Source: Peptoniphilus sp. (GTDB lineage: Bacteria > Bacillota > Clostridia > Tissierellales > Peptoniphilaceae). From it: 28,767 bases of DNA. Below, one piece after another: positions 22,422 to 28,767 of the stretch. A program made the translations under genes and the position numbers. The stretch is taken from positions 1 to 28,767 of the forward strand of contig JASBZH010000009.1 of assembly GCA_029983555.1 (NCBI GenBank), read 5' to 3'. The notes beneath the pieces are model-generated. The model did not search any database. It was not told the origin of the DNA and saw only the letters and a list, made by a program, of their open reading frames with translations. The stretch's first letter is position 1, and the number at the start of each line of letters is the position of its first letter.

Positions 22422-22805
22422 ATGAGAAAATTTTCTAAAAAGCATGAAGGTTTTACATTGCTTGAATTAGTTATTGTAATTGCGATAATAGCAATTTTAA
22501 TTTCAATTGCTGTAGTTAAATATTCAAATTCAAATCTTTCGGCTCAAGCGGTTAGTCACAATTCGAATGTTAGAGTTTTAAAAAATGCAGGTATACTTTA
22601 TTTGATAGACAATCCAGAATACGATGGAGTTATTACAGAGTCTGAACTAGGAAAGTATTTAGAAAATGGAAAGATGCCAAAGCCAGCAAAGGCTCTATCG
22701 TCAGCTGATAGCTTTACAGTAAAAGCTTCACAAGGTGATATCATTGTAAGTCCTGGGACTGTAAAGGTAGAAGATGGAAAATTAATTGAGGACAATGATA
22801 TATAG
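22422..22805 (+). CDS. Type IV pilin-like prepilin (class III signal, ComGC/PilA-like)
   Basis: The 127-residue protein has a short basic leader, then G10|FTLLELVIVIAIIAILISI. This is a textbook prepilin peptidase site with F as the first mature residue and Glu5 of the mature chain present (E15). The hydrophobic N-terminal helix is followed by a small globular domain of about 85 residues without cysteines. It is the only pilin gene in the cluster, so it is probably the main subunit of the pilus or pseudopilus. AAGGAGGAAG gives a strong ribosome binding site before ATG 22422, matching the high output expected for a major subunit. The gene overlaps pilD by 11 bases. Confidence 0.93.
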   Translation: MRKFSKKHEGFTLLELVIVIAIIAILISIAVVKYSNSNLSAQAVSHNSNVRVLKNAGILYLIDNPEYDGVITESELGKYLENGKMPKPAKALSSADSFTVKASQGDIIVSPGTVKVEDGKLIEDNDI

Positions 22806-23523
22806 TTATTTAATTTTAATTTATTTATTGACGCTTCTATTCGGAGCATCCTTGGCGTCATTTTATCACTTGTACTTTTATAGAAGACAGAGAGATGAAG
22901 ATTTTATATTAAAAAGATCTTTTTGTGAGAGTTGCAACAAGACACTAAAATTCTATGACTTAATACCAATCTTTTCGTATGTTTTTAATAGAGGAAGATG
23001 TAGATATTGCGGAGCAAAAATTGGATTAGATAAATTTGTTTTAGAGATTTTATCTGGTATCTTAGCAGTTTTTGTTGTAAATAAAAGTGGAGTAAGCATA
23101 TACTCTTGGCTTTTAATTCTAGAGATTGTTGTAATTTTATTTATTGGCTATATTGATTATGCGACGACTTACATCTACAATGTAGATTTACTTATATTGT
23201 TTGTAATTGAAATTATATTAAAAATATATTTTAGAGATAGTATTTATTTATCAATTTTAGATTCATTTATATTAGGAGCTTTCTTTATTATTCTATATAA
23301 ATTTAGCGGCATGATGGGTCTTGGCGATGCAATGTATGCTTTGGTGTGTGGTTTTATTTTGAGAGATTTTTTTGAACTGTTTTTATTTTTTAATATCTCT
23401 TTTATATCATGTGCCATTATATCTTTAGTTTTAATTATTCTAAAAAAGAAAAATCTAAAAAGTTCTATTTCTTTTGGGCCGTATATGAGTTTTTCGTTAA
23501 TATTACTTTTAATTTTAAGGTGA
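22795..23523 (+). CDS. pilD: Prepilin peptidase (A24 family)
   Basis: This membrane aspartyl protease cleaves and often N-methylates prepilins. From ATG 22795 the protein has 242 residues and about seven membrane segments. The cytosolic loop holds CESC (44-47) and CRYC (69-72), the zinc-type pairs of full-length PilD with a methylase domain. Active-site aspartates lie in GYIDYATTYIYN and in the GxGD motif GLGDAMYAL. The in-frame TTG at 22786 is an alternative start; GAGG at 22788-22791 is close to the ATG, suggesting coupling to the overlapping pilin gene. Its substrate is likely the preceding gene product. Confidence 0.93.
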   Translation: MIYSYLILIYLLTLLFGASLASFYHLYFYRRQRDEDFILKRSFCESCNKTLKFYDLIPIFSYVFNRGRCRYCGAKIGLDKFVLEILSGILAVFVVNKSGVSIYSWLLILEIVVILFIGYIDYATTYIYNVDLLILFVIEIILKIYFRDSIYLSILDSFILGAFFIILYKFSGMMGLGDAMYALVCGFILRDFFELFLFFNISFISCAIISLVLIILKKKNLKSSISFGPYMSFSLILLLILR

Positions 23524-23526
23524 GTT

Positions 23527-24804
23527 ATGTTTAAAGAAAACTGTATTATAAAAATAAAAGATGGTTATTTTCATTACATAGACGATAAAGATTTTAGTAA
23601 ATCAAAAAAGTTTTATATACCATATTCAATTTATAGAGATGGTGAAATTTTAAACTATCATCATTTTTTCTACAAGTTTAAAAAAATGGTTGAAACTTTA
23701 GACTTGGACAAAAATTCTAAATTAATTTTATTATTGGAATCGAGTAGATTTAAACATTTTAATTTTGAAATTCCAAAGCTAAAACAAGATGAAATCTTTA
23801 ATTTTTTAAAGATTGAATTAGAGGATTATCCAGATGTAAATTTGGAGCAGTTTAAAATATTTTATAAATCAATAGAAAAAGATGGAAAATTACTCTTATC
23901 TGTGGATTTAATTGATTTAAAATTAATTGACACTCTCAATAAAATTACAACTAAGTTAGATATAAAAAATCTAGAAATATTGCCAGAAAATCAAATATTT
24001 AAAGAGAATGGTACTTATGTAGAAATTGGCGCCTGTTTTCTTAGGAAGGTCGCAGTTAAAGATAATTTAGTATTTTCTGTCAAAAAAGTTTATAATGAAA
24101 ACTTGGAAGAACTTATTAAAAATAATGGACTTGAGACTAAAAATGTGGAAAATATTTTAATGGAGAGATTTGATCCTGAAGAAAATAAAATTGATGAAGA
24201 TTTCCTATGTAAATATGAAAATTATTTTTTAAATAATATATCTTTTATCGAGTCTGAAGACGAAGATTATATTTATTTAATTGGCGATTTAATAAATGCT
24301 CGAGTTTGTGAAAAAATTAGTGATTTTATAGACAAGAATTTTGTAGATGGAAATAGTTTACTAAGTTATGATTTTTACACAACTAAAAACAAAGAATCTT
24401 TAATAACAAGTGAAAATATCCTAAATTTTGTAATTTTAATAGGAATTATAATTATTTTTGCATTTAATACTTTTAGTTTAAAAAACTTAAATGATGATAT
24501 TAAAAATCTTGAAAGTATAAATATCAAACCGCAAACGGATAAAGTAGAGGATAATTATTCGAGCGATAAATATCAGACTAAAAATAAATACTTTGTAAAA
24601 TTAATAAGTGAAATCCAATCTTTAGAGGATTCTAATTTCTTTATAACTAGATATCTATTTGACGAGGGAGAAATCTCAATAGATGGAGTAGTTAAAGATG
24701 AAAATTATCTAAACGAGAAACTTAAAGACTATAAAATAACTTACAAAAATATGTATGTGGAAAATGGATTTAATAAATTTCAAGTAAAAATAAAAAACGA
24801 TTAG
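23527..24804 (+). CDS. GspL-like or fused PilM-PilN pilus assembly protein
   Basis: This 425-residue protein has no close signature that I recognise, but its layout is telling. A cytoplasmic region (about 1-295) has alternating beta and alpha elements, as in PilM or the GspL actin-like domain (for example SKLILLLESSRFKHFNFEIP followed by KLKQDEIFNFLKIELE). A single hydrophobic segment follows (NFVILIGIIIIFAFNTF, about 299-315). A short coiled-coil stretch (LKNLNDDIKNLESI) and an outer domain of about 85 residues end the protein, as in PilN or the periplasmic part of GspL. It starts three bases after pilD stops, at the end of the pilus cluster, where pilM and pilN often lie. I therefore infer a GspL-type link between the pilus ATPase and the membrane platform. 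A structure prediction would settle it. Confidence 0.6.
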   Translation: MFKENCIIKIKDGYFHYIDDKDFSKSKKFYIPYSIYRDGEILNYHHFFYKFKKMVETLDLDKNSKLILLLESSRFKHFNFEIPKLKQDEIFNFLKIELEDYPDVNLEQFKIFYKSIEKDGKLLLSVDLIDLKLIDTLNKITTKLDIKNLEILPENQIFKENGTYVEIGACFLRKVAVKDNLVFSVKKVYNENLEELIKNNGLETKNVENILMERFDPEENKIDEDFLCKYENYFLNNISFIESEDEDYIYLIGDLINARVCEKISDFIDKNFVDGNSLLSYDFYTTKNKESLITSENILNFVILIGIIIIFAFNTFSLKNLNDDIKNLESINIKPQTDKVEDNYSSDKYQTKNKYFVKLISEIQSLEDSNFFITRYLFDEGEISIDGVVKDENYLNEKLKDYKITYKNMYVENGFNKFQVKIKND

Positions 24805-24814
24805 GAGATAAAAT

Positions 24815-25801
24815 TTGGAGATAGGAAAATTAAAAAACGATGAACTGGAAAAATATGTCTTTAAAAATTTAAATATAAAGAGGCATGAGGTATTAATAAG
24901 CGGTGGAACTGGAGTAGATACAGCAGTTTTGGATTTTCAAAATGATCTAATAGTTGCATCTACTGATCCTATCACCGGCGCTTCTAAAAATATTGGAAGT
25001 CTTGCAATAGATATATCTGTAAATGATGTTTGCTCCAAAGGTGCCGAACCAGTGGGAGTTTTGATTACAGCATTACTTCCTCCAAGTGCAAAAATAGAGG
25101 ATTTAGAAAAGATAATAATAGATTGCAATGAGGCATCTAAAAAACTAAACCTTGACATTATAGGAGGACATACAGAAGTTACTGATGTAGTAAATAAGAT
25201 TGTGCTTTCAACTACAGTAATTGGTAGAGTTAGTAAAGACAACATCCCTAAAATTCAAAATATAAAGTTAGGTGATATAATTTGTGTTTCGAAATCTATA
25301 GGACTTGAAGGCACAAGCATTATATATCACGACATGCCAGAAATTAGAAATATTTTGACAAGTGAAGATAGAGAGATTGTTGAGAATCTGCAACAAGAAA
25401 TTTCTGTAAAAGATGAAGCAATGTTGGCAGTAAAACACCATGTAAAGCACATGCACGATATAACTGAAGGAGGAATTTATGGCGCTCTTTGGGAAACTTC
25501 AAAAGCAATAAAAAAGGGAATTAGTATAGATAAAAGAGAAATTCCAATTTTAAAAGCTACAGAAAAAATTGCGGATTTTTATAAAATTGATCCATATAAA
25601 CTTATTTCCAGTGGAAGCATGATTATGATTTTTGACAAAAGTGATTACTTAGAATTTAAAGAAGAGGCTAACAATAAAAATATAGAAGTTACTTTAATTG
25701 GAGAAGTTACAGATTCTAACGATGCATTGGTTTTTGATGGAAAGAGTACTTTTAAATTAAAAGATCCTGATCCAGACGAATTATATAGAGTTATTAAATA
25801 A
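24815..25801 (+). CDS. AIR synthase-related (PurM/HypE-fold) protein
   Basis: The 328-residue protein has the PurM/HypE/ThiL two-domain fold. It has a glycine-rich N-terminus (SGGTGVDTAVLDF), a metal/ATP aspartate block (ASTDPITG), DISVNDVCSKGAEPVGVLIT, GGHTEVTD (about 110-117) and DITEGGIYGAL in the C-terminal domain. Proteins of this fold use ATP to activate diverse substrates. It lacks the C-terminal cysteine tail (PRIC) of HypE, and no hydrogenase or purine genes are near, so neither HypE nor PurM is a safe call. It may belong to the stand-alone AIR-synthase family common in Clostridia. The start is TTG 24815 behind TAGGAG. It lies 10 bases after the GspL-like gene, so it is probably co-transcribed with the pilus genes. 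Confidence 0.75.
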   Translation: MEIGKLKNDELEKYVFKNLNIKRHEVLISGGTGVDTAVLDFQNDLIVASTDPITGASKNIGSLAIDISVNDVCSKGAEPVGVLITALLPPSAKIEDLEKIIIDCNEASKKLNLDIIGGHTEVTDVVNKIVLSTTVIGRVSKDNIPKIQNIKLGDIICVSKSIGLEGTSIIYHDMPEIRNILTSEDREIVENLQQEISVKDEAMLAVKHHVKHMHDITEGGIYGALWETSKAIKKGISIDKREIPILKATEKIADFYKIDPYKLISSGSMIMIFDKSDYLEFKEEANNKNIEVTLIGEVTDSNDALVFDGKSTFKLKDPDPDELYRVIK

Positions 25802-25823
25802 AGATTACAAAACCGTAACAATA

Positions 25824-25852
25824 TTGACAAGGCATAAAAAGATATATAAACT
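25824..25852 (+). promoter_or_regulatory. Promoter of the amidase gene
   Basis: TTGACA (25824-25829) and TAAACT (25847-25852) are 17 bp apart, 29 bases before the amidase ATG. TAAACT is a partial match, and the overlapping TATATA is an alternative. Confidence 0.5.
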
Positions 25853-25880
25853 TAAATTGCTAAAGCGTGAGGAGGATTCC

Positions 25881-27173
25881 ATGAAAAAGATATTATACTT
25901 GGCAATTTTATTTGCCTTAATTTTTATTAACCCTATATATGCAAGTAGTAACTTTAATGTAACTATTAATAACAGTATTTTTAAAGTAAAATCTGCAGGT
26001 GTTGAAATAAATGGTGAGAAACTAAACACTGAATTTAAACCTTACATAAAAAATGGAAGGACTTTTGTACCAATACGTGAGATCACTGAAAAACTTGGAG
26101 CTAACGTAAATTGGGACAATAAAAATAAATCAATTACAATAAAGAATGATAGCAAAATTATAAAAATGCAAATAGACAGTTCTACTGTATTTGTAAATGA
26201 TAAAAAAATGAGTGTGGATAAAGATCAAGTTCCTAAACTTACATCTTATAAAACACCAAGATCTGAAACAAAAACTATGGTGCCTTTAAGATTCATTTCT
26301 GAAACTTTTGGATATGATGTCGATTGGGATAATGACAAAGTAGTAGCGACAATAAGCACAATTAAATCAGCGAATTTAAGTGAAGAGAAAAAAAGTAATA
26401 TTCAAAAAGTATCGTCAAATAAAAATACTAACAATTCTAATAATTCTTTATTTTATCAATCTAACCAAGAAAAAAAGGAAACTAAAAAATTGGAAAATAA
26501 TTTAGATAGCGGTAAAAAAGAAGAAGTGTTTGATTCACTGTCTTTAGAACCGGAAGATGAACAAAAAAACAGAGTGATAAAAGATAAATTACAAGTAAAT
26601 GGAAAACTTAAAATAGTAGTAGATCCTGGTCATGGTGGCAAGGATTCTGGTGCGGTTGCTGTAGATACAAAGACTTTAGAAAAGGACTTAAATTTAGAAG
26701 TTGCTAGTAGATTATGTTCAATACTAAAGAACAAAGGCTATGATGTAATAATGACTAGGAGTAGAGATGAGTATATTAAACTTGTAGACAGAGCTTCTGT
26801 ATCAAATGACAATAATGCTGACCTTTTCTTGTCAATACACTTTAATAGTGCTGACAATCCTAGTGCGAGTGGAATTGAAGTATTATATGCATCAGAAAAG
26901 AATGTAAAAATTAAAGATACAGTCCAAAAGAATTTTGCTAAATGCTTACAAAAATCTTTAGTAAAAGAGACTGGAGCAAACGACAGAGGAATAATAAATA
27001 GACCTGCTATCGCGGTTACCAGCAAGACAAAAACTGTTGCAGCTTTAGTTGAACTAGGTTTTATATCTAGCCCAGATGACTTAAATAAAATTAAAGACTC
27101 TGATTACATTGACTTACTCGTAAGAGGTATAGCAAATGGGGTTGACGATTACGTAAATAACTATACAGAATAA
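25881..27173 (+). CDS. Secreted N-acetylmuramoyl-L-alanine amidase with copper-amine-oxidase-like domain
   Basis: This enzyme cleaves the bond between MurNAc and L-Ala in peptidoglycan, outside the membrane. From ATG 25881, behind GAGGAGG, the 430 residues comprise a signal peptide (MKKILYLAILFALIFINPIY, cleavage near A21), a Cu_amine_oxidN1-type domain (about 30-155, with GRTFVPIREITEKLGANVNW and MVPLRFISETFGYDVDW), a hydrophilic N/K/E/S linker (about 160-235), and an Amidase_3 domain (about 243-428). Zinc ligands and catalysis fit DPGHGG, the glutamate in EKDLNLEVA, SIHFNSAD and the terminal VELGFISSPDD. The wall-domain fusion is common in Clostridia-related amidases and may anchor or localise the enzyme. 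It has its own promoter and is followed closely by rph. Confidence 0.94.
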   Translation: MKKILYLAILFALIFINPIYASSNFNVTINNSIFKVKSAGVEINGEKLNTEFKPYIKNGRTFVPIREITEKLGANVNWDNKNKSITIKNDSKIIKMQIDSSTVFVNDKKMSVDKDQVPKLTSYKTPRSETKTMVPLRFISETFGYDVDWDNDKVVATISTIKSANLSEEKKSNIQKVSSNKNTNNSNNSLFYQSNQEKKETKKLENNLDSGKKEEVFDSLSLEPEDEQKNRVIKDKLQVNGKLKIVVDPGHGGKDSGAVAVDTKTLEKDLNLEVASRLCSILKNKGYDVIMTRSRDEYIKLVDRASVSNDNNADLFLSIHFNSADNPSASGIEVLYASEKNVKIKDTVQKNFAKCLQKSLVKETGANDRGIINRPAIAVTSKTKTVAALVELGFISSPDDLNKIKDSDYIDLLVRGIANGVDDYVNNYTE

Positions 27174-27186
27174 CATGGTGATATAA

Positions 27187-27903
27187 GTGAGAGAAGATAG
27201 ACAGAACAATGAAGTTAGACCAATTAAGATAATTCCTGACTATTTAGTGCATCCAGATGGATCCGTTTTAATTGAATGTGGGAAAACAAAAGTTGTAGTT
27301 TCAGTGATGATTGAAAATAAAGTTCCAGTATTTTTAAGGGGAAAAAATAAAGGATGGCTATCTTGTGAATATTCTATGCTGCCCGGATCGACTGCAAATA
27401 GAAAAGTTAGAGATATTTCTAAGGGTAAATTAGATGGACGAAGTAGCGAAATTTCTAGGTTGATAGGTAGATCACTTCGCGCATGTATTGATTTAAATAA
27501 AATTGGTGAAAGAACTATTTGGGTAGACTGCGATGTACTTAGTGCTGACGGAGGTACAAGAACTACATCAATTACTGGTGCCTATATAGCTCTTGAAATG
27601 GCCGTTAAAAGATATTTAGATAAAGAGATTTTTACTGAAAATCCTTTAATTTCAAAAATATGTGCTGTTTCTGTTGGAAGAGTAAATGGAACTCGACTCG
27701 TCGACTTGGATTTTAAGGAAGATTCCAATGCAGAAGTAGATTTGAATTTAGTTATGAACGATAATTTTGAAATAATAGAAATTCAAGGTACTGGAGAAAA
27801 AGGTACATTTACACAAGAAGAGTTAAATGAATTTATTGATGATGCAAAAATCGGAATTAAAGATATATTTAGATATTTTGAAATAGTGGAGAATTATATA
27901 TGA
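27187..27903 (+). CDS. rph: Ribonuclease PH
   Basis: RNase PH is a phosphorolytic 3'-5' exoribonuclease that trims tRNA 3' ends. The 238-residue protein has the family N-terminus (REDRQNNEVRPIKI), LRGKNKGWLSCEYSMLPGST, DISKGKLDGRSSEISRLIGR and WVDCDVLSADGGTRTTSITG. These include the arginines and aspartates of the phosphate and metal site. The start is GTG 27187 after GGTGATATAA, 13 bases after the amidase stop. It overlaps rdgB by ATGA, a pairing seen in many Firmicutes. Length and motifs are complete. Confidence 0.96.
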   Translation: MREDRQNNEVRPIKIIPDYLVHPDGSVLIECGKTKVVVSVMIENKVPVFLRGKNKGWLSCEYSMLPGSTANRKVRDISKGKLDGRSSEISRLIGRSLRACIDLNKIGERTIWVDCDVLSADGGTRTTSITGAYIALEMAVKRYLDKEIFTENPLISKICAVSVGRVNGTRLVDLDFKEDSNAEVDLNLVMNDNFEIIEIQGTGEKGTFTQEELNEFIDDAKIGIKDIFRYFEIVENYI

Positions 27904-28487
27904 AACTCGTTTTATCGACAGACAATAAAAATAAAATAAAAGAGATAAAAAATTTACTTGAGGATTTAGATATTGAAATTCTTGGTAAGTCAGATATCGG
28001 AGCAGATTTTGAAGTAGAAGAAAACGGAGAGACTTTATATGACAATGCTCTTTTAAAGGCAAAAGCCATTTCTGATAAGACTGATGATTATGTATTGGCA
28101 GATGACACTGGTCTATTTGTAAATAGTTTAAATGGTGAGCCAGGCGTTCATTCAGCAAGATATGCCAGCGAACACAATGACAAATTAAATAGAGAAAAAC
28201 TTCTTAAAAATTTATTGAATTGTGAAGATAGAAGTGCTTATTTTAAAACTCAGTTGATATTAATAGATAAAAATAAAAATATCATACCATTAGAAGGCGT
28301 ATGCGAAGGTGAAATAATTAAAGAAGAAAGAGGAGAAAATGGCTTTGGCTATGACAGCATCTTTATGCCGAATGGATATAAAGAGACTTTTGCAGAAATG
28401 TCACTAAGTGAAAAAAATAAAATAAGTCACAGAAGTAAAGCTTTACAAAAATTAAAAATTAAACTTCAAAATGTAAATAACTGTTGA
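27900..28487 (+). CDS. rdgB: XTP/dITP diphosphatase (RdgB/HAM1 family)
   Basis: RdgB hydrolyses XTP, dITP and ITP to monophosphates, keeping deaminated purines out of nucleic acids. The 195-residue protein has the N-terminal signature LSTDNKNKIKEIKNLL (family TxNxxKxxE), TLYDNALLKAKAIS, ADDTGLFVNSLNGEPGVHSA (catalytic acidic pair) and a C-terminal GFGYDSIFMPNGYKETFAEM followed by SHR. ATG 27900 overlaps the rph stop. Its stop codon TGA (28485-28487) lies inside the -35 box of the tRNA-His promoter, an unusually tight junction. No terminator separates them. Confidence 0.96.
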   Translation: MKLVLSTDNKNKIKEIKNLLEDLDIEILGKSDIGADFEVEENGETLYDNALLKAKAISDKTDDYVLADDTGLFVNSLNGEPGVHSARYASEHNDKLNREKLLKNLLNCEDRSAYFKTQLILIDKNKNIIPLEGVCEGEIIKEERGENGFGYDSIFMPNGYKETFAEMSLSEKNKISHRSKALQKLKIKLQNVNNC

Positions 28488-28518
28488 CATATTATATAGA
28501 TTTTGTTAAAATCTATAT
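28484..28518 (+). promoter_or_regulatory. Promoter of tRNA-His with overlapping inverted repeat
   Basis: TTGACA (28484-28489), 17 bp and TAAAAT (28507-28512) lie just before tRNA-His. The -35 box overlaps the rdgB stop codon. A perfect inverted repeat, ATATAGATTTT (28494-28504) with AAAATCTATAT (28508-28518), covers the -10 box. Confidence 0.75.
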
Positions 28519-28524
28519 TGTTGT

Positions 28525-28602
28525 GGTGGGTGTGGCCTAGTTGGTTAAGGCGTCAGATTGTGGTCCTGAAGATCGTGGGTTCGACTCCCACCATCCACCC
28601 CA
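28525..28602 (+). tRNA. tRNA-His (anticodon GTG)
   Basis: The acceptor stem GGTGGGTG (28525-28532) pairs with CATCCACC (28592-28599) over 8 pairs, including the extra G-1 of tRNA-His, followed by an encoded CCA. The anticodon loop TTGTGGT gives GTG. The T-arm GTGGG/CCCAC holds TTCGACT. In the anticodon stem TCAGA/CCTGA, the pair next to the loop is an A-C mismatch. Confidence 0.93.
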
Positions 28603-28609
28603 CAATGAT

Positions 28610-28636
28610 GAAGTGTCATATGGCACTTCTTTTTTT
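28610..28636 (+). terminator. Terminator-like hairpin between tRNA-His and tRNA-Leu
   Basis: GAAGTGTC (28610-28617) pairs with GGCACTTC (28622-28629), with one G-T pair, around an ATAT loop. Seven T's follow (28630-28636). It lies only two bases before tRNA-Leu. Confidence 0.75.
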
Positions 28637-28638
28637 AA

Positions 28639-28725
28639 GCTAGAGTGGCGGAATTGGCAGACGCACCAGACTCAAAATCTGGCGATCGCAAGATCGTATG
28701 GGTTCAAGTCCCATCTTTAGCACCA
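28639..28725 (+). tRNA. tRNA-Leu (anticodon CAA)
   Basis: The acceptor stem GCTAGAG (28639-28645) pairs with CTTTAGC (28715-28721), followed by A and an encoded CCA. The anticodon stem CCAGA/TCTGG encloses CTCAAAA, giving CAA for codon UUG. The long variable arm (CGATC GCAA GATCG) is typical of a class II leucine tRNA. Confidence 0.95.
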
Positions 28726-28767
28726 ACATTATCCACACGATTCATCATCTTTAATTTTATAGTAAAG

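Noticed and set aside
24815..25801. Calling the AIR-synthase-like protein HypE (hydrogenase maturation)
   Set aside because: The C-terminal cysteine tail needed for HypE function is missing and no hyp genes are nearby.
28729..28737. Perfect DnaA box TTATCCACA near the right end, possible replication signal
   Set aside because: The same 9-mer also occurs inside murC (about 3960) and nurA (about 12269), so a single copy has no weight, and no box cluster or origin genes are present.

Overview
The window is low-GC DNA from a Gram-positive anaerobe. Gene families, codon use, TTG/GTG starts and strong GGAGG-type ribosome binding sites suggest Firmicutes, probably Tissierellia/Peptoniphilaceae (the Anaerococcus, Peptoniphilus, Finegoldia neighbourhood). 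The genus is inferred from sequence character alone.

Left 2 kb (accessory). The end of an unidentified gene (1-73) faces a possible structured RNA on the minus strand. Two very small genes (377-601 and 785-976) follow, each driven by a consensus promoter built around nearly the same 22-bp palindrome, exactly 300 bp apart. The second has a long 5' leader whose hairpin hides its ribosome binding site. A strong terminator then separates them from a short type I-E CRISPR array (eight repeats, seven spacers) with no cas genes in view and decayed repeats at both ends. An AT-rich empty stretch and tRNA-Trp follow.

2.1-6.6 kb. An sdpRI-type pair (autorepressor plus immunity-like membrane protein) sits behind a promoter bracketed by two large palindromes, and no toxin gene is visible. 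Next come the cell-wall genes murC and alr on the minus strand, with spoVG on the plus strand between them.

6.6-17.4 kb. A long plus-strand run of core genes: yebC-deoC-lgt, then after a terminator queH, a CapA-like lipoprotein gene, trmN6-like, rsmI, nurA, herA, yifB/comM and dprA. Most overlap or lie within 10 bp of each other, so they are probably co-transcribed. NurA and HerA form a DNA-end-processing nuclease/translocase pair; ComM/YifB and DprA act on incoming single-stranded DNA during transformation.

17.6-25.8 kb. topA is followed by a compact type IV pilus or competence-pilus set: PilB/GspE ATPase, PilC/GspF platform, one pilin, prepilin peptidase, and one protein with GspL or fused PilM-PilN architecture. 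An AIR-synthase-like protein ends this run.

25.8-28.8 kb. A secreted amidase with a copper-amine-oxidase-type wall domain, RNase PH, the RdgB nucleotide pyrophosphatase, and tRNA-His and tRNA-Leu close the window.

The strongest points for a second look are the twin-operator mini-genes with the possible structured RNA beside the broken CRISPR array, the NurA-HerA pair inside a DNA-uptake neighbourhood, the minimal pilus with a GspL-like fusion, and the palindrome-bracketed sdpRI promoter.
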